Assembly (NCBI RefSeq): GCF_030815405.1
Contig: NZ_JAUSWX010000001.1
Span: forward strand, 62,001-126,000
DNA: 64,000 nt
Origin: Agromyces albus
GTDB taxonomy: Bacteria > Actinomycetota > Actinomycetes > Actinomycetales > Microbacteriaceae
Direction: 5' to 3'
The notes beneath the pieces are model-generated. The model was not told where the DNA came from, did not search any database, and saw only the letters and a program-made list of their open reading frames with translations. Positions 43,801-51,915 of this stretch are shown here, piece after piece. Position 1 is the first letter of the stretch, and the number at the start of each line of letters is the position of its first letter. A program made the position numbers and the translations under genes.

Positions 43801-45097
43801 CGTCCATGCGCTCGTGGAGAAGAGCGACGTTCGGGGCCTCGGCCTCGACGTCGACGCCCTCGACGTACTTGTACTGGTAGTACAACTCGTTGAGCGGGTT
43901 GAACATCCGGCCGCGGTAGGCCGAGGAGATGGTCCCGCCGGTCCCTCGGTCGTCGACGTACTGCGTGGGCTGGCCCATCATGAAGCCGTCGAAGGCGTTG
44001 GCGCCCGCGAGGAGGCGGTTGCCGAGGAATCCGTAAGCGGAGACGGCGTCGTCGGCGGTGGAGACGGTGCCGTCTTCGGGGTCGACTTTGGTGCCCTGCA
44101 CGTGGAGGAAGCGGGCCATTGCGGCGAAGTTGTCGATGTTGCACTCGGCGTGGGCCTGGTCGCGGCCCATCTCGCGCACCTGCACGAAGTCCTCGCCGTA
44201 GGGGTTGAGGGGGTCGTCGGCTTCGATGAGCGGCATCTGCTGCGCCATCGAGCCGTTGATGTAATCGTCGAACGTGGCGTTCACGGTGAACCATTCGACG
44301 CCCGTGGCGTAGGCCTCTGCGTCGTCGGCGTAGATCGCGGTCGCAATGCGGCCGTAGAGCCCGAAGTTGTGCTGGTTCATCCAGCGCCCGTTGGAGTACA
44401 GGAACTTGTCGACCACGGGGTTCGCGAAGTTGGTGAGCAGGCGCTCGTCGTCCTCGGCACTCCAGACCACGTTGTACCCGTCGTGTTTCCCGGGGGTGTC
44501 GTCGGCGAGCGGTTCGGTGGCGCGGATGATCTCGGCGGCCATGAGGAACTGTGAGAGCGGCTTGCCGGTGTGGATGTGTGCGTCGGCGAAGTAGACGTAG
44601 CCGTCGGGGTTCATGCTCGCCCAGGTGCGCAGGGCCTGGATCGCGTTCTTGCGGTAGACCTCGTTGCCGGTCATGACCCACATGAGGGACTGAGTGAGCG
44701 CGCCGAAGGAGTCGTTGGTCTCGCGGCCGCGCAGGCTCCCGTGGTTGAAGTTCGGGTCGAGCGCGACGTCCGGCTGGGCGGCGGACTTGGAGTTGGCCGC
44801 GCGGTAGGTCTTGGAGGCGGCGCCGACCTTCGTCATGGCCTCGAAGTAGGAGGCCCAGGGCTCTTGGCCGGTACGGACCATCTCTTGGGCGTTGCGGAGG
44901 TCGTCGGCAGAGAGGCCCACGCCGGGGTGGACGAATCCGGCGTCGCTGACCGTCTCGTTGATGGCGACGATGTTGTCGGTGAGGAGGTCGCCGGGTTCGG
45001 CTGCCTTCGCTGGGGACGCCGCCACGAGAATGCCTGCCACGATCGCCAGTACGGCGGTGACGGCAGTTGATCGTTTACGGTTGCGGGCTTGCGTCAT
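40841..45097 (-). CDS. Secreted multidomain polysaccharide lyase-like protein
   Basis: A 1418-residue secreted protein with signal peptide 1-32 (SPAKA). The N-terminal half holds an alpha/alpha-toroid like the alginate-lyase superfamily, with HPGVGLSADDL, MNQHNFGLYGR and GRDQAHAE as likely active-site segments. Then come an Ig-like putative domain (PEGAELDAATGTVTWKP), FIVAR-like helical segments and several F5/8-type (CBM32-like) discoidin modules, ending in another FIVAR-like stretch. It should cleave an acidic polysaccharide outside the cell, but neither PL family nor polymer can be fixed. The ATG at 45097 follows GGAAGGAAG. There is no anchor motif. Confidence 0.8.
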   Translation of the reverse strand: MTQARNRKRSTAVTAVLAIVAGILVAASPAKAAEPGDLLTDNIVAINETVSDAGFVHPGVGLSADDLRNAQEMVRTGQEPWASYFEAMTKVGAASKTYRAANSKSAAQPDVALDPNFNHGSLRGRETNDSFGALTQSLMWVMTGNEVYRKNAIQALRTWASMNPDGYVYFADAHIHTGKPLSQFLMAAEIIRATEPLADDTPGKHDGYNVVWSAEDDERLLTNFANPVVDKFLYSNGRWMNQHNFGLYGRIATAIYADDAEAYATGVEWFTVNATFDDYINGSMAQQMPLIEADDPLNPYGEDFVQVREMGRDQAHAECNIDNFAAMARFLHVQGTKVDPEDGTVSTADDAVSAYGFLGNRLLAGANAFDGFMMGQPTQYVDDRGTGGTISSAYRGRMFNPLNELYYQYKYVEGVDVEAEAPNVALLHERMDGPLYNYGTGVNNFWSAGDKSIEYWVAFPPELAGTEPTPVEDTTLNFGNYGIPLDDDTEIITEDDRTFARATADADGTVSVVSRVMYPGNSKLGVLVRTDGPAVIEVLDKEEPDPRNELEPEPGVMARIELPDTQGEWRYVTYPASGPNTQFYRVIGDGTTVDMDAVMFDAQKQLTPPAFEQARDKYYLWPDATSTFELGATDAGGAPAFTASGLPEGAELDAATGTVTWKPTDHDRGSHKVQIIADDGDAVSARTFELVVAKNRPKMIDAAVADGTEEGAVYTTASNEPYQAALATTRDASENGTDEEFRTAFQALLDAIEALELLNPRLADGSLDYRDAVTPANMTADQARALADGGNHSHFGDLRVGFVTLDYGTRYRVSAEEFGLQARFSFPMRSQGTNVYGSNDGITWDLLTERPTGDTNDMEKIPVIAEHRGKEFRYLKLQIDEPAPPIDPAYPGIWSVSEFHVFGDRSEVPGDITDVSVASPDAEAGRVIAGDDVNVTFTSAKPISDATVSLGGQELAATSENSLSWTATGTLGDLAGGGRLDLVIDHTTEDAEAATTIHGSTDGTALYGSDERNLIDLADAQVVKADGSADSSKATEAAKMFDAKASTFSNIVTVDGQADLIWDFGQGTQLNVDRLDYLARQDNEGVRQMNGLVFEGSNDLSSWTTLTEPTFKTLSWQNLPTSGDEAYRYLRVKNGMLIHIAELRLFGSFSYDIDPLLERADAVDLGAYTRGSQLLFPREVAAVREALAGPDADEQALAQRLVDAWTLLNPLAAEAPATFDPSWVAASTATADGATSAAANGWRMFDGDTGTFTDTTTKSCTNTVLPTDGTAFTVVGVKYFPRDSAPLRATGMEIQGSNDGGATWSKFASTGTPVRGWNTVALTEPVHYEALRISGGNGYCNVAELQFIVEVIDKSALAVHLDDASKLTEADWTAESWAALVVARDAAQTVADDKGATQEEVDTAAGGLADAIAGLTRA

Positions 45098-45170
45098 TGC
45101 ATGCTTCCTTCCCTGGAGTTGGCGCAATTGGGACCGCCGAGCGGAACCTGCATCTCACGCCGAAGCAATT

Positions 45171-45235
45171 GGATATCGCTATCCTTCCGTTCCGAAGGCT
45201 AGCGCACCGGGGAACTTCAGCGCAATCGATTGTGC
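45171..45235 (-). promoter_or_regulatory. LacI operator plus second conserved element upstream of the lyase gene
   Basis: GCGCAATCGATTGTGC (45220-45235, core palindrome CAATCGATTG) is identical to the site at 53954-53969. Fifty bases closer to the gene (centre to centre) lies GGATATCGCTATCC (45171-45184), also present at 53914-53927. On the minus strand the first site would overlap a -35 region of the lyase promoter. Confidence 0.75.
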
Positions 45236-45281
45236 TTGCAACAGGAATCCGGGCAGCGTTCCGCCCGCTGCTGAACCGATT

Positions 45282-46601
45282 TCAGAGGGCTGGTGCGAAC
45301 GCGAGCAGCACGCAACCGTGCGCGGGGAGCGCGAGGTCAACCGCTGCGCCTCCCGGAGCAACACCACGCGCGTCATTGGACTGGACCGCCACCGGCCGCG
45401 CGGTCACCTCGATCCCCGACCACAGCTCGCGCAGACTTCCCCCGGATGCAGGGATCCCGAGGTTTCCGACGTCGAGCGTGACGACGGTCTCGCTTCGGCC
45501 CAGATTGAAAGCGGCGGCGAAACGCACGCCATCCGCGCCGTCGGCTCCCCACAGAACGAGGTCGCCCTCGCGAAGGAGCTCCCGGTTGTTGAACGACGTC
45601 CGCAGCACCTCGAGCACGTCGGCATTCGTGAACAGACGGATGGTCGCGGGGTCGCTGGTCGGAAGGTCTCCTCCGATCATCAGCGGAGACTTGGCGATGG
45701 ACCACAGCGTCATCACGGTGCGGCGCTCGTCAGGCGTCAGGCGATCGTGTCGCGGCTCGCCATGTTCGGCGCGGATGCCGATCCGGCCGAGCGGGAGCAT
45801 GTCGCCGTCGGGCCATCCGTACTCCGACGCATACGGTGCCCAGCGCGCGAACCGGGCGAAGTTGGCCTCGACGTCTTCCCAGCGGTCCCAGAGGTCGTCG
45901 CAGATGCGCCACATCGTTGCGTTGTCGCGCAAGTGGTCGACGCGTGCCAGCGTCACGTCTCGCCCGGGAGAGAGGCTCAGCTGGATGTCGCGTCCGGTGC
46001 GTCGGATCGCCTCCGAGTAGGCCTCGATGTCGCTCTTCTGGTACGGCCAGAGCATGTCGTCCGTCTTGATGAAGTCGACGCCCCATTCCGCATACAGCGC
46101 CAAGGTGCTGTCGTAGTACGCCTGCGACGCCGCGTTCGTGTGGTCGAGCCCCGCCATGTCGGGATTCCACTCGCACGTGTTGGTGAGGTCGGCGATGTCG
46201 GCTGCGGTCGCCGTCGCTCCGAGCACGGGGGTGTTCGCCGCGACAGCCCGCCTCGGGATGCCCCGCATCGTGTGAATGCCGAACTTCAGCCCGAGTGCGT
46301 GGATCTTGGCGGCGAGGGGAGCGAAGCCGCGACCATCTGAGGAGCTCGGAAACCGGCCGACGTCGGGGATCAGGCGCCCGTAGTCGTCCATCGCCAGGGG
46401 GGCATCGGCGTTGTATCCGTGTGACTTCGCAGTGGGGTCGGACCAGTCGATGTCGACGACGATCGTGTCCCACCCGTACGGCAGGAGGCGCTCGGCCATG
46501 AATTCGGCGTTCGCGAGGACCTCGGCTTCGGTGACGGTTGTTCCGAAGCAGTCCCAGCTGTTCCAGCCCATGGGCGGGGTGGGCGCGGGTAGAGAAGCCA
46601 T
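45282..46601 (-). CDS. GH27 alpha-galactosidase-type enzyme
   Basis: A 439-residue cytoplasmic GH27 enzyme opening with PPMGWNSWDCFG. The probable nucleophile is Asp181 (FIKTDD) and the acid/base Asp235 (RICDDLW). A TIM barrel is followed by the usual C-terminal beta-sandwich. GH27 includes alpha-galactosidases, alpha-N-acetylgalactosaminidases and beta-L-arabinopyranosidases; the last is a real alternative given the arabinosidases nearby. It is the last gene of the 53870-45282 operon and lies upstream of the separately controlled lyase. Confidence 0.88.
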   Translation of the reverse strand: MASLPAPTPPMGWNSWDCFGTTVTEAEVLANAEFMAERLLPYGWDTIVVDIDWSDPTAKSHGYNADAPLAMDDYGRLIPDVGRFPSSSDGRGFAPLAAKIHALGLKFGIHTMRGIPRRAVAANTPVLGATATAADIADLTNTCEWNPDMAGLDHTNAASQAYYDSTLALYAEWGVDFIKTDDMLWPYQKSDIEAYSEAIRRTGRDIQLSLSPGRDVTLARVDHLRDNATMWRICDDLWDRWEDVEANFARFARWAPYASEYGWPDGDMLPLGRIGIRAEHGEPRHDRLTPDERRTVMTLWSIAKSPLMIGGDLPTSDPATIRLFTNADVLEVLRTSFNNRELLREGDLVLWGADGADGVRFAAAFNLGRSETVVTLDVGNLGIPASGGSLRELWSGIEVTARPVAVQSNDARGVAPGGAAVDLALPAHGCVLLAFAPAL

Positions 46602-46731
46602 GGTGATGAGTGTGTCTTTCCGGGGAGGGGTCAGGCAGGGAGCGGTCGATTCGTCACGGGAGTGACTCGTGGCCCGGGACGACCGTACTGCGGACCAGCC
46701 CTCGTGCGTGTCTCCGATCGCGAGGTTTCCG

Positions 46732-47707
46732 TCATTCGACCATGGCCTCTTCTCGGCTCGTGCCCCAAGCGGAGCTGAGCCGCTCGTACTCTGGGGCGGT
46801 CACCGGCAGCACGACACCGTGGCACGGGTCCTTCGGCAGCCGGAAGTTCTCAGAGGGAACCCATCGGCCGCCGGCCAGGTCGGTCGTCTCGAACGGGACG
46901 TAACGGCGTTCCGGGGTGAACTCGTCGATCCAGAGGAACCACTTCTCCTCGGTGTTCGACTTGTACACCAATGGCCCCTCGCCCCGGCTGATCGCGTCGA
47001 GGCCGATGCCCTCGGCCAGCGGCATCCACTCGCCCGCGGTCAGGGACTCGGATGTCTCTGAGAACACCGACTTGCCGTGCGGCGCCTTCCCGCCGCGCGC
47101 GCGTTCGTCTTTGAGGAAGCGGTAGTAGAGGCCCTCGTGGTCGATCACGGTGGCATCGATCGTCTGCCATCCCCGGTCGATCCACACGCGAGGCTCGGAG
47201 AACTCGCGGAAGTCACGCGTGAAGGCGTACATGATCCGGTTGTAGCTCTGGCCCACATGTTCGGTGTCGTCGTAGAGGGTCGAGGACCAGTGCACGAGGA
47301 ACGCGCCCTGCTCGGGATCCCAGACCGACTCCGGTGCCCAGGTGTTGCCCGCCCCGGTCGGTGCGACCTCGACGAGACGGCCTTCTCCCCAGTCCACCAG
47401 GTCCGTCGACTCCCAGACCATGATCGAGCGGCTGCCCCAGCGCTGCATCTGGTCCCAGTCGTCGCGGTCGTGTACGCGCAGGTCGGTCGCGACCATGAAA
47501 AACCGCGTCGCCGCTGGGGGAGCGGACGATGTGGGGGTCGCGCACGCCGCGATCGCCCAGGGTGGAGAACAGGACCGGCTTGCCGCCGTTGAGATCGTCG
47601 AACTGCAGCGGATCGTTCCCTTCGCTCAGGGCGAAATGGATCTGCTCACCGTCGACCGACTCCCGCTTGAAGTGCGCATAGAGGTAGCCCGCATACTCAG
47701 TAGGCAC
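46732..47707 (-). pseudogene. GH43-type glycosidase with a frameshift
   Basis: Two frames together form one 324-residue GH43-like protein. The first runs from the GTG at 47707 (PTEYAGYLYAHF...GVRDPHIVRSPSGD) and the second from about 47496 to 46732 (MVATDLRVHDRDDWDQ...WAPESVWDP). They are separated by one extra base near 47498-47507. Removing it restores the family pattern RFFMVATDL. GGAGGAG precedes the GTG, and the gene overlaps the GH2 stop. It is either a recent knockout or a sequence error at this spot. Confidence 0.75.
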
Positions 47708-50126
47708 GGATCTCCTCCACATCCACCGGGGACTCAGGGAAGGTCAGTCGCACGGTCGAGGCCCGGCGCGGCTCGAACTCGAGCCGGATCGACAGCTCCT
47801 CACCGCCAGAGCCGGCCTCATGGAGCGGCTGGAATCCGCGGATGGTGTCCGTGCTCGTCTCGACCAGCCACGGCTGCTTCGGCACCTCGGCGAACACGAT
47901 GACGATCCGGCTGATCTCGTAGGTGAACTCCAGATGCGCCGCGATCCACGCACCCGGTTCGCGCGAGGCCGCTCTCCAGAACGTGCCGCTGCCGAGCGCG
48001 GTCGCGTTGCCGGCCTCGTGCCGGGGCAGCGCGCTGCTCGCGGCCACCGGTCGGTATGCGGTCAACGAGACCTCGCCCGTGCCGGCGGGCGGTTCGGTGA
48101 CCCACGGAGCGGGCGGCGCGAGCCGCCAGGTGCGCTGGGGCTTTGCCGGCCCTGTCGCGAGGAGCACCAGCTCCGCGGACGACACGCCCTGCGCGGTCGC
48201 GCGGATGCGTTGCGTGCCGGGTGCGTACGAGCGGAGCTCGATCGCGCCCGCGCCGCCCCCGAGGCTGTCAGTCTCGGGAGACAGCGTGATGCTGTGACCC
48301 GAGGGGAACAGGCTTTCGCCTTCGACGACGGTGAGGGTCACGGCCCGGTCGTCGGCGACGCGGATGCCGTGCTCGTCGAGGAGTTCCACCATGATCTGCA
48401 CGTCGCCCGTGCCGTCCGTGGGCATCTCCTCGGCGTCGGAGCTCAGGCGCAGCGCGATCGCCGCACCAGGTTCGGGAAACGCAGGCGGGGCGATGCCGCG
48501 CAGCTTCTCGCGGTACCAGTAGTACGGTCTGCGCGGCATCCGGAAGTAGTCGACGAGCCCTTGCAGCCCGGCGCCCTCAGCGACGGACTTGTAGTGGAAG
48601 GCGCACCACAGGATCTTGCCCGAGCGCCACGGGTAGTCGACCTCGACGCCGTGCTCCCATTGCACCTCGTACTCTCCCGCACCACGACCGCGGACACCGT
48701 GGTACTCCGCGACGAGGTTCGGCACGCCGGGGTCGTGGAAGATCTCGGCCCCGTCGCCGTTGTAGCCGGCGAGGTCGCCCAGGACGTCGAAGCCCTTGCG
48801 CTGTGCACCCCCGACCGCGGCCGGACGGGTCGGGTCGAGCTCGCGTGCGAGGCCGACCAGCTCGCTCGTCAACGCCTTCGCCTTGCCGACCACGTGGTCG
48901 TCGCTGAAGAAGGCCTCGTTGCCGATGCTCCAGGTGACGATGCTGGGGTGGTTGCGTTGGGTCCGGATCATCTCCCGCAGCGCGCGGCGCAGGCTCTCCT
49001 CGAACTCCGGCTCGTCCTCCGGGGTCACCGGATAGGCGCTGGCGAACCAGTAACCCTCGATGTTCTCGCCGCCGATGCCCCAGAAGTGCAGCTCGGACCA
49101 GAACAGGAGCCCCTGACGATCGCACTCCTCGGCGAAGTAGGGGTGATGGGGGTAGTGGGAGCCGCGGATGATGTTCATGCCGAGGTCCTTGACCATGGCG
49201 ATGTCCCGGCGGATCCCCGAGCGGGTGCCGGCGTCGCCCCAGCCGCCCCGGTTCTGGTGCACGTTGGCGCCGTGCAGGTCGAGGTGCTCGCCGTTGAGGA
49301 AGAATCCGCGGTCGGCGGTGAACTCGAACCAGCGGATGCCGAAGGCCGTAGTCTGCAAGTCGCACACCCTGGCGTCGCCGACGACCGACACGGTGAGGGT
49401 GTAGAGGTGCGGGTGGTCCGGATGCCACAACTGCGGCTGGTCGACAGCTCCCGCGAGCGCGACCACCGCGGTCGAGCCGGCAGCGATCGTGCAGCGGACG
49501 TGAGGGAACGCCGCGACCGGCCCGCCGGCGTCGGAGACGACGGCCGCGACCGTGACCTCGACCGGACCGGGCTCGTCGTTGACGATCTCGACCGAGGCGT
49601 TCACCTCGGCCCGCTCGGAGTCGACGGTCGGGGTGGTCACGCCGATGCCGTACCAGTCGATGCGCACCCGGTCGGCGACGATCAGGCTGACGTCGCGGTA
49701 GATGCCTCCGGCGAAGCTGTAGTCCCCGGCTCGGGGTGCCAGGCGCGGGTTCCAGTGATTGTCCACCCGGACGAAGACGTCGTTCGGGCCGGCTGCCACC
49801 GCGTCGGAGATGTCGACGACGAACGGCGTGTAGCCGCCCTCGTGGCGCCCGACCAGGCGGCCGTTGACGAACACCTCGGCGACTTGGAACACGCCGAGGA
49901 ACTCCACGGCGATCCATTTGCCGATCCATGCTTCGGCCACTTCGAGGCGCCGGCGGTAGCAGCCGTGGCCGATGTAGAACCGGGGCTCGCGGAAGTCCGG
50001 CAGGTCGAACGAGTGCGGCAGACCGACGTCGTACCACTCGGGGTCGGGGGATTCGAGCTCGGCACCGGGGTGCTCGCCGTAGTCGAACGTCCAGTCGTCG
50101 TTGATGAAGCGCTGCTCGCGGATCAT
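47697..50126 (-). CDS. GH2 beta-galactosidase-type enzyme
   Basis: An 809-residue cytoplasmic GH2 protein: sugar-binding jelly roll, Ig-like domain, TIM barrel with acid/base Glu404 (WSIGNEAF) and nucleophile Glu474 (NLVAEYHG), then an Ig-like segment and a discoidin-like C-terminal domain (about 700-809). The order is that of bacterial GH2 beta-galactosidases of the DUF4982-containing kind. It would remove beta-galactose from imported oligosaccharides. It is separated from the binding-protein gene upstream by a hairpin and is translationally close to the GH43 gene. Confidence 0.88.
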   Translation of the reverse strand: MIREQRFINDDWTFDYGEHPGAELESPDPEWYDVGLPHSFDLPDFREPRFYIGHGCYRRRLEVAEAWIGKWIAVEFLGVFQVAEVFVNGRLVGRHEGGYTPFVVDISDAVAAGPNDVFVRVDNHWNPRLAPRAGDYSFAGGIYRDVSLIVADRVRIDWYGIGVTTPTVDSERAEVNASVEIVNDEPGPVEVTVAAVVSDAGGPVAAFPHVRCTIAAGSTAVVALAGAVDQPQLWHPDHPHLYTLTVSVVGDARVCDLQTTAFGIRWFEFTADRGFFLNGEHLDLHGANVHQNRGGWGDAGTRSGIRRDIAMVKDLGMNIIRGSHYPHHPYFAEECDRQGLLFWSELHFWGIGGENIEGYWFASAYPVTPEDEPEFEESLRRALREMIRTQRNHPSIVTWSIGNEAFFSDDHVVGKAKALTSELVGLARELDPTRPAAVGGAQRKGFDVLGDLAGYNGDGAEIFHDPGVPNLVAEYHGVRGRGAGEYEVQWEHGVEVDYPWRSGKILWCAFHYKSVAEGAGLQGLVDYFRMPRRPYYWYREKLRGIAPPAFPEPGAAIALRLSSDAEEMPTDGTGDVQIMVELLDEHGIRVADDRAVTLTVVEGESLFPSGHSITLSPETDSLGGGAGAIELRSYAPGTQRIRATAQGVSSAELVLLATGPAKPQRTWRLAPPAPWVTEPPAGTGEVSLTAYRPVAASSALPRHEAGNATALGSGTFWRAASREPGAWIAAHLEFTYEISRIVIVFAEVPKQPWLVETSTDTIRGFQPLHEAGSGGEELSIRLEFEPRRASTVRLTFPESPVDVEEIRAY

Positions 50127-50156
50127 GGGGGTCGGGACCTCTCAGCTGTCGGGTGC

Positions 50157-50196
50157 GGCAGGCGGGCCGCCCACACTCGTGGACGGCCCGCCTGCC
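50157..50196 (-). terminator. Hairpin between binding-protein and GH2 genes
   Basis: Perfect 13-base arms (50157-50169 and 50184-50196), extended by an inner CCAC/GTGG pairing. It lies 16 bases after the binding-protein stop on the minus strand. It may terminate part of the transcription, so that the glycosidases are made in smaller amounts than the importer. Confidence 0.7.
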
Positions 50197-50211
50197 TTGA
50201 CTCGGGTGCGA

Positions 50212-51852
50212 CTACTTGGAGTCTTCCCAGGCTTCCTGGTAGATCTCGACGTAGCGGTCGGCGCCGAGATCGGTGAGGTTCTTCTGGAACTCGGCCCAGG
50301 CCTCATCGCTCTCGATGTCGCGGACGCCGGTGACGAACTCCGCGCTCGCCCGGACGATGAAGCTCTCCACGTTGGTCTGGATCGTCCCGAGCTCCTTCGC
50401 GGCGTCGCCGGTCACCGTGACATCCCAGTACGGGAACGCCTCGTCGGACTCGTGGCCCTCGTAGAGCTTCGTGGCCTCGAACAAACGGCGCTCGTAGCCG
50501 GCGGGCTCGTAGAGCTCAGTGGAGTAGACCTGCCGCTCCCGGAACTCCGCGTCGCTGAAGAACTGCGCGATCGCGCCCCAGCTGTTGTTCACGCCCTCGC
50601 CCTCGGCAGGCCTGAGCGTCTTGAACAGCGGCTCGAGGGTTTCGTCGAGGGCTACGTCGCCCGCCTCGGGCTTCGACCAGTTGACGCCCTCGACACCGAA
50701 CTCGCCCTGCATGTGACCCTCATACGAGACCATGAAGTCCACGATCTGCATGAGCTTCTGCTGCTTGGCCTCACTCGAGCGGTTCGTGATGACGAAGGTC
50801 GCGCCGCCCGCGCCGGGGGGGCCGGGGCGGAACGTGCCGCTGCCGTTCGGTCCGGTCAGTGGCGGGACCGCGTCGTACTGCGTGTAGCGCCCGTCCTCGT
50901 TGGTGGGCCTGACGAAGCCCGGGTGCATGACGGCGGCGGATCCGATGATCACGCCGTCGGCGCTGTTGCCCTTGGCGTTGAGCGCCTCACCGTTCTGCGT
51001 GAAGGCCCCGTCGTCGATCAGTCCGTCCTTGTACAGGGAGGTGACGTACGAGATCCCCGCCCGCCATTCGTCCCGCGTCGGCTGCAGGACGACCTCGCCG
51101 TCGACGGCTCCGAGCGAAGCCGGGGTGGCGCCCTTCGCGGACGGGGCCGCGGTGTAGACGAACGGGTTCATCAGGTAGGGGAGGATCGAAGCGCCGACCT
51201 CACCGGAGAGGGGGATCTCGTCGGCCTTGCCGTTGCCGTTGGGATCCTGCGTCTTGAACGCCTGCAGCACGGCGCGCAGCTCCTCGGGCGTGGTGGGCTG
51301 CTCGAGGCCGAGGGTCTCCAGCCAGGCGGAGTTCATCCACAGCTTCGCAGGGTACGCGCAGTGGAAGCAGTCGTTCCACTGGGGAAGCCCCCAGATGGTC
51401 CCATCCGAGGACGTCGCCATCTCCTTGAATTCGGGTTCCTTCTCGAACGCGGCGGTGATGTTCGGGGTGTCCTCGCCGATCAGGTCGTCGAGCGGCAGGA
51501 GCACGCCCTGCTCGCCGAGCTTCACCAGCTCTTGGTTGGTGAACTGGTCGACCCACGGAACGAGCATGTAGGCGTCGGGGTAGTCGCCGCTCGCGAGCGA
51601 GACCTGCCGCTTCTCGGCGGCCCCAGCCCCGTCGTAGGTGGTCGTCTCGAACTGGAGGTCGACGTCGAACTTCTCTTCGAGCACCTTCGTGAACGCGTTG
51701 TCGTTCAGTTTCCCGTCGGCGCCCTGGGGGGCGAAGATGGTGATCACGTCATCGGGAGTGGTCTGCGGACCCGTGGTGCAGGCGGAGAGCGCCGCCGCCG
51801 ATACGGCCAATGCCGCTCCGGCCGCCGCCGCCCGGGCGAATCTGTTGGTCAT
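50212..51852 (-). CDS. LplA-type oligosaccharide-binding lipoprotein
   Basis: A 546-residue extracellular binding lipoprotein with lipobox LSAC (Cys25). The length and the calcium-loop-like DPNGNGKADEIPL near residues 208-220 are those of the larger LplA/AlgQ-type binding proteins that take oligosaccharides of uronic-acid or complex polymers. It should deliver products of the secreted lyase-like enzyme to the two LplB/LplC-type permeases encoded upstream. The ligand itself cannot be named. Confidence 0.9.
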   Translation of the reverse strand: MTNRFARAAAAGAALAVSAAALSACTTGPQTTPDDVITIFAPQGADGKLNDNAFTKVLEEKFDVDLQFETTTYDGAGAAEKRQVSLASGDYPDAYMLVPWVDQFTNQELVKLGEQGVLLPLDDLIGEDTPNITAAFEKEPEFKEMATSSDGTIWGLPQWNDCFHCAYPAKLWMNSAWLETLGLEQPTTPEELRAVLQAFKTQDPNGNGKADEIPLSGEVGASILPYLMNPFVYTAAPSAKGATPASLGAVDGEVVLQPTRDEWRAGISYVTSLYKDGLIDDGAFTQNGEALNAKGNSADGVIIGSAAVMHPGFVRPTNEDGRYTQYDAVPPLTGPNGSGTFRPGPPGAGGATFVITNRSSEAKQQKLMQIVDFMVSYEGHMQGEFGVEGVNWSKPEAGDVALDETLEPLFKTLRPAEGEGVNNSWGAIAQFFSDAEFRERQVYSTELYEPAGYERRLFEATKLYEGHESDEAFPYWDVTVTGDAAKELGTIQTNVESFIVRASAEFVTGVRDIESDEAWAEFQKNLTDLGADRYVEIYQEAWEDSK

Positions 51853-51915
51853 CGTTGACTGCCTTTCATTGAGGTGTTGCTGTGATTTGAGGGGGGATTG
51901 TCGAGCGTGTACGGA

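Noticed and set aside
42035..44554. 839-codon plus-strand frame over the lyase-like gene
   Set aside because: Low-complexity Val/Gly/Arg/Glu product, fully antisense to a secreted multidomain protein with a signal peptide and ribosome-binding site.
46732..47707. Programmed frameshifting in the GH43 gene
   Set aside because: The run of five T is short, there is no stimulatory structure evident, and GH43 enzymes are not known to use it. A simple indel or sequence error is more likely.
47820..50276. 818-codon plus-strand frame over the GH2 gene
   Set aside because: Antisense shadow of a protein with both GH2 catalytic glutamates in place.
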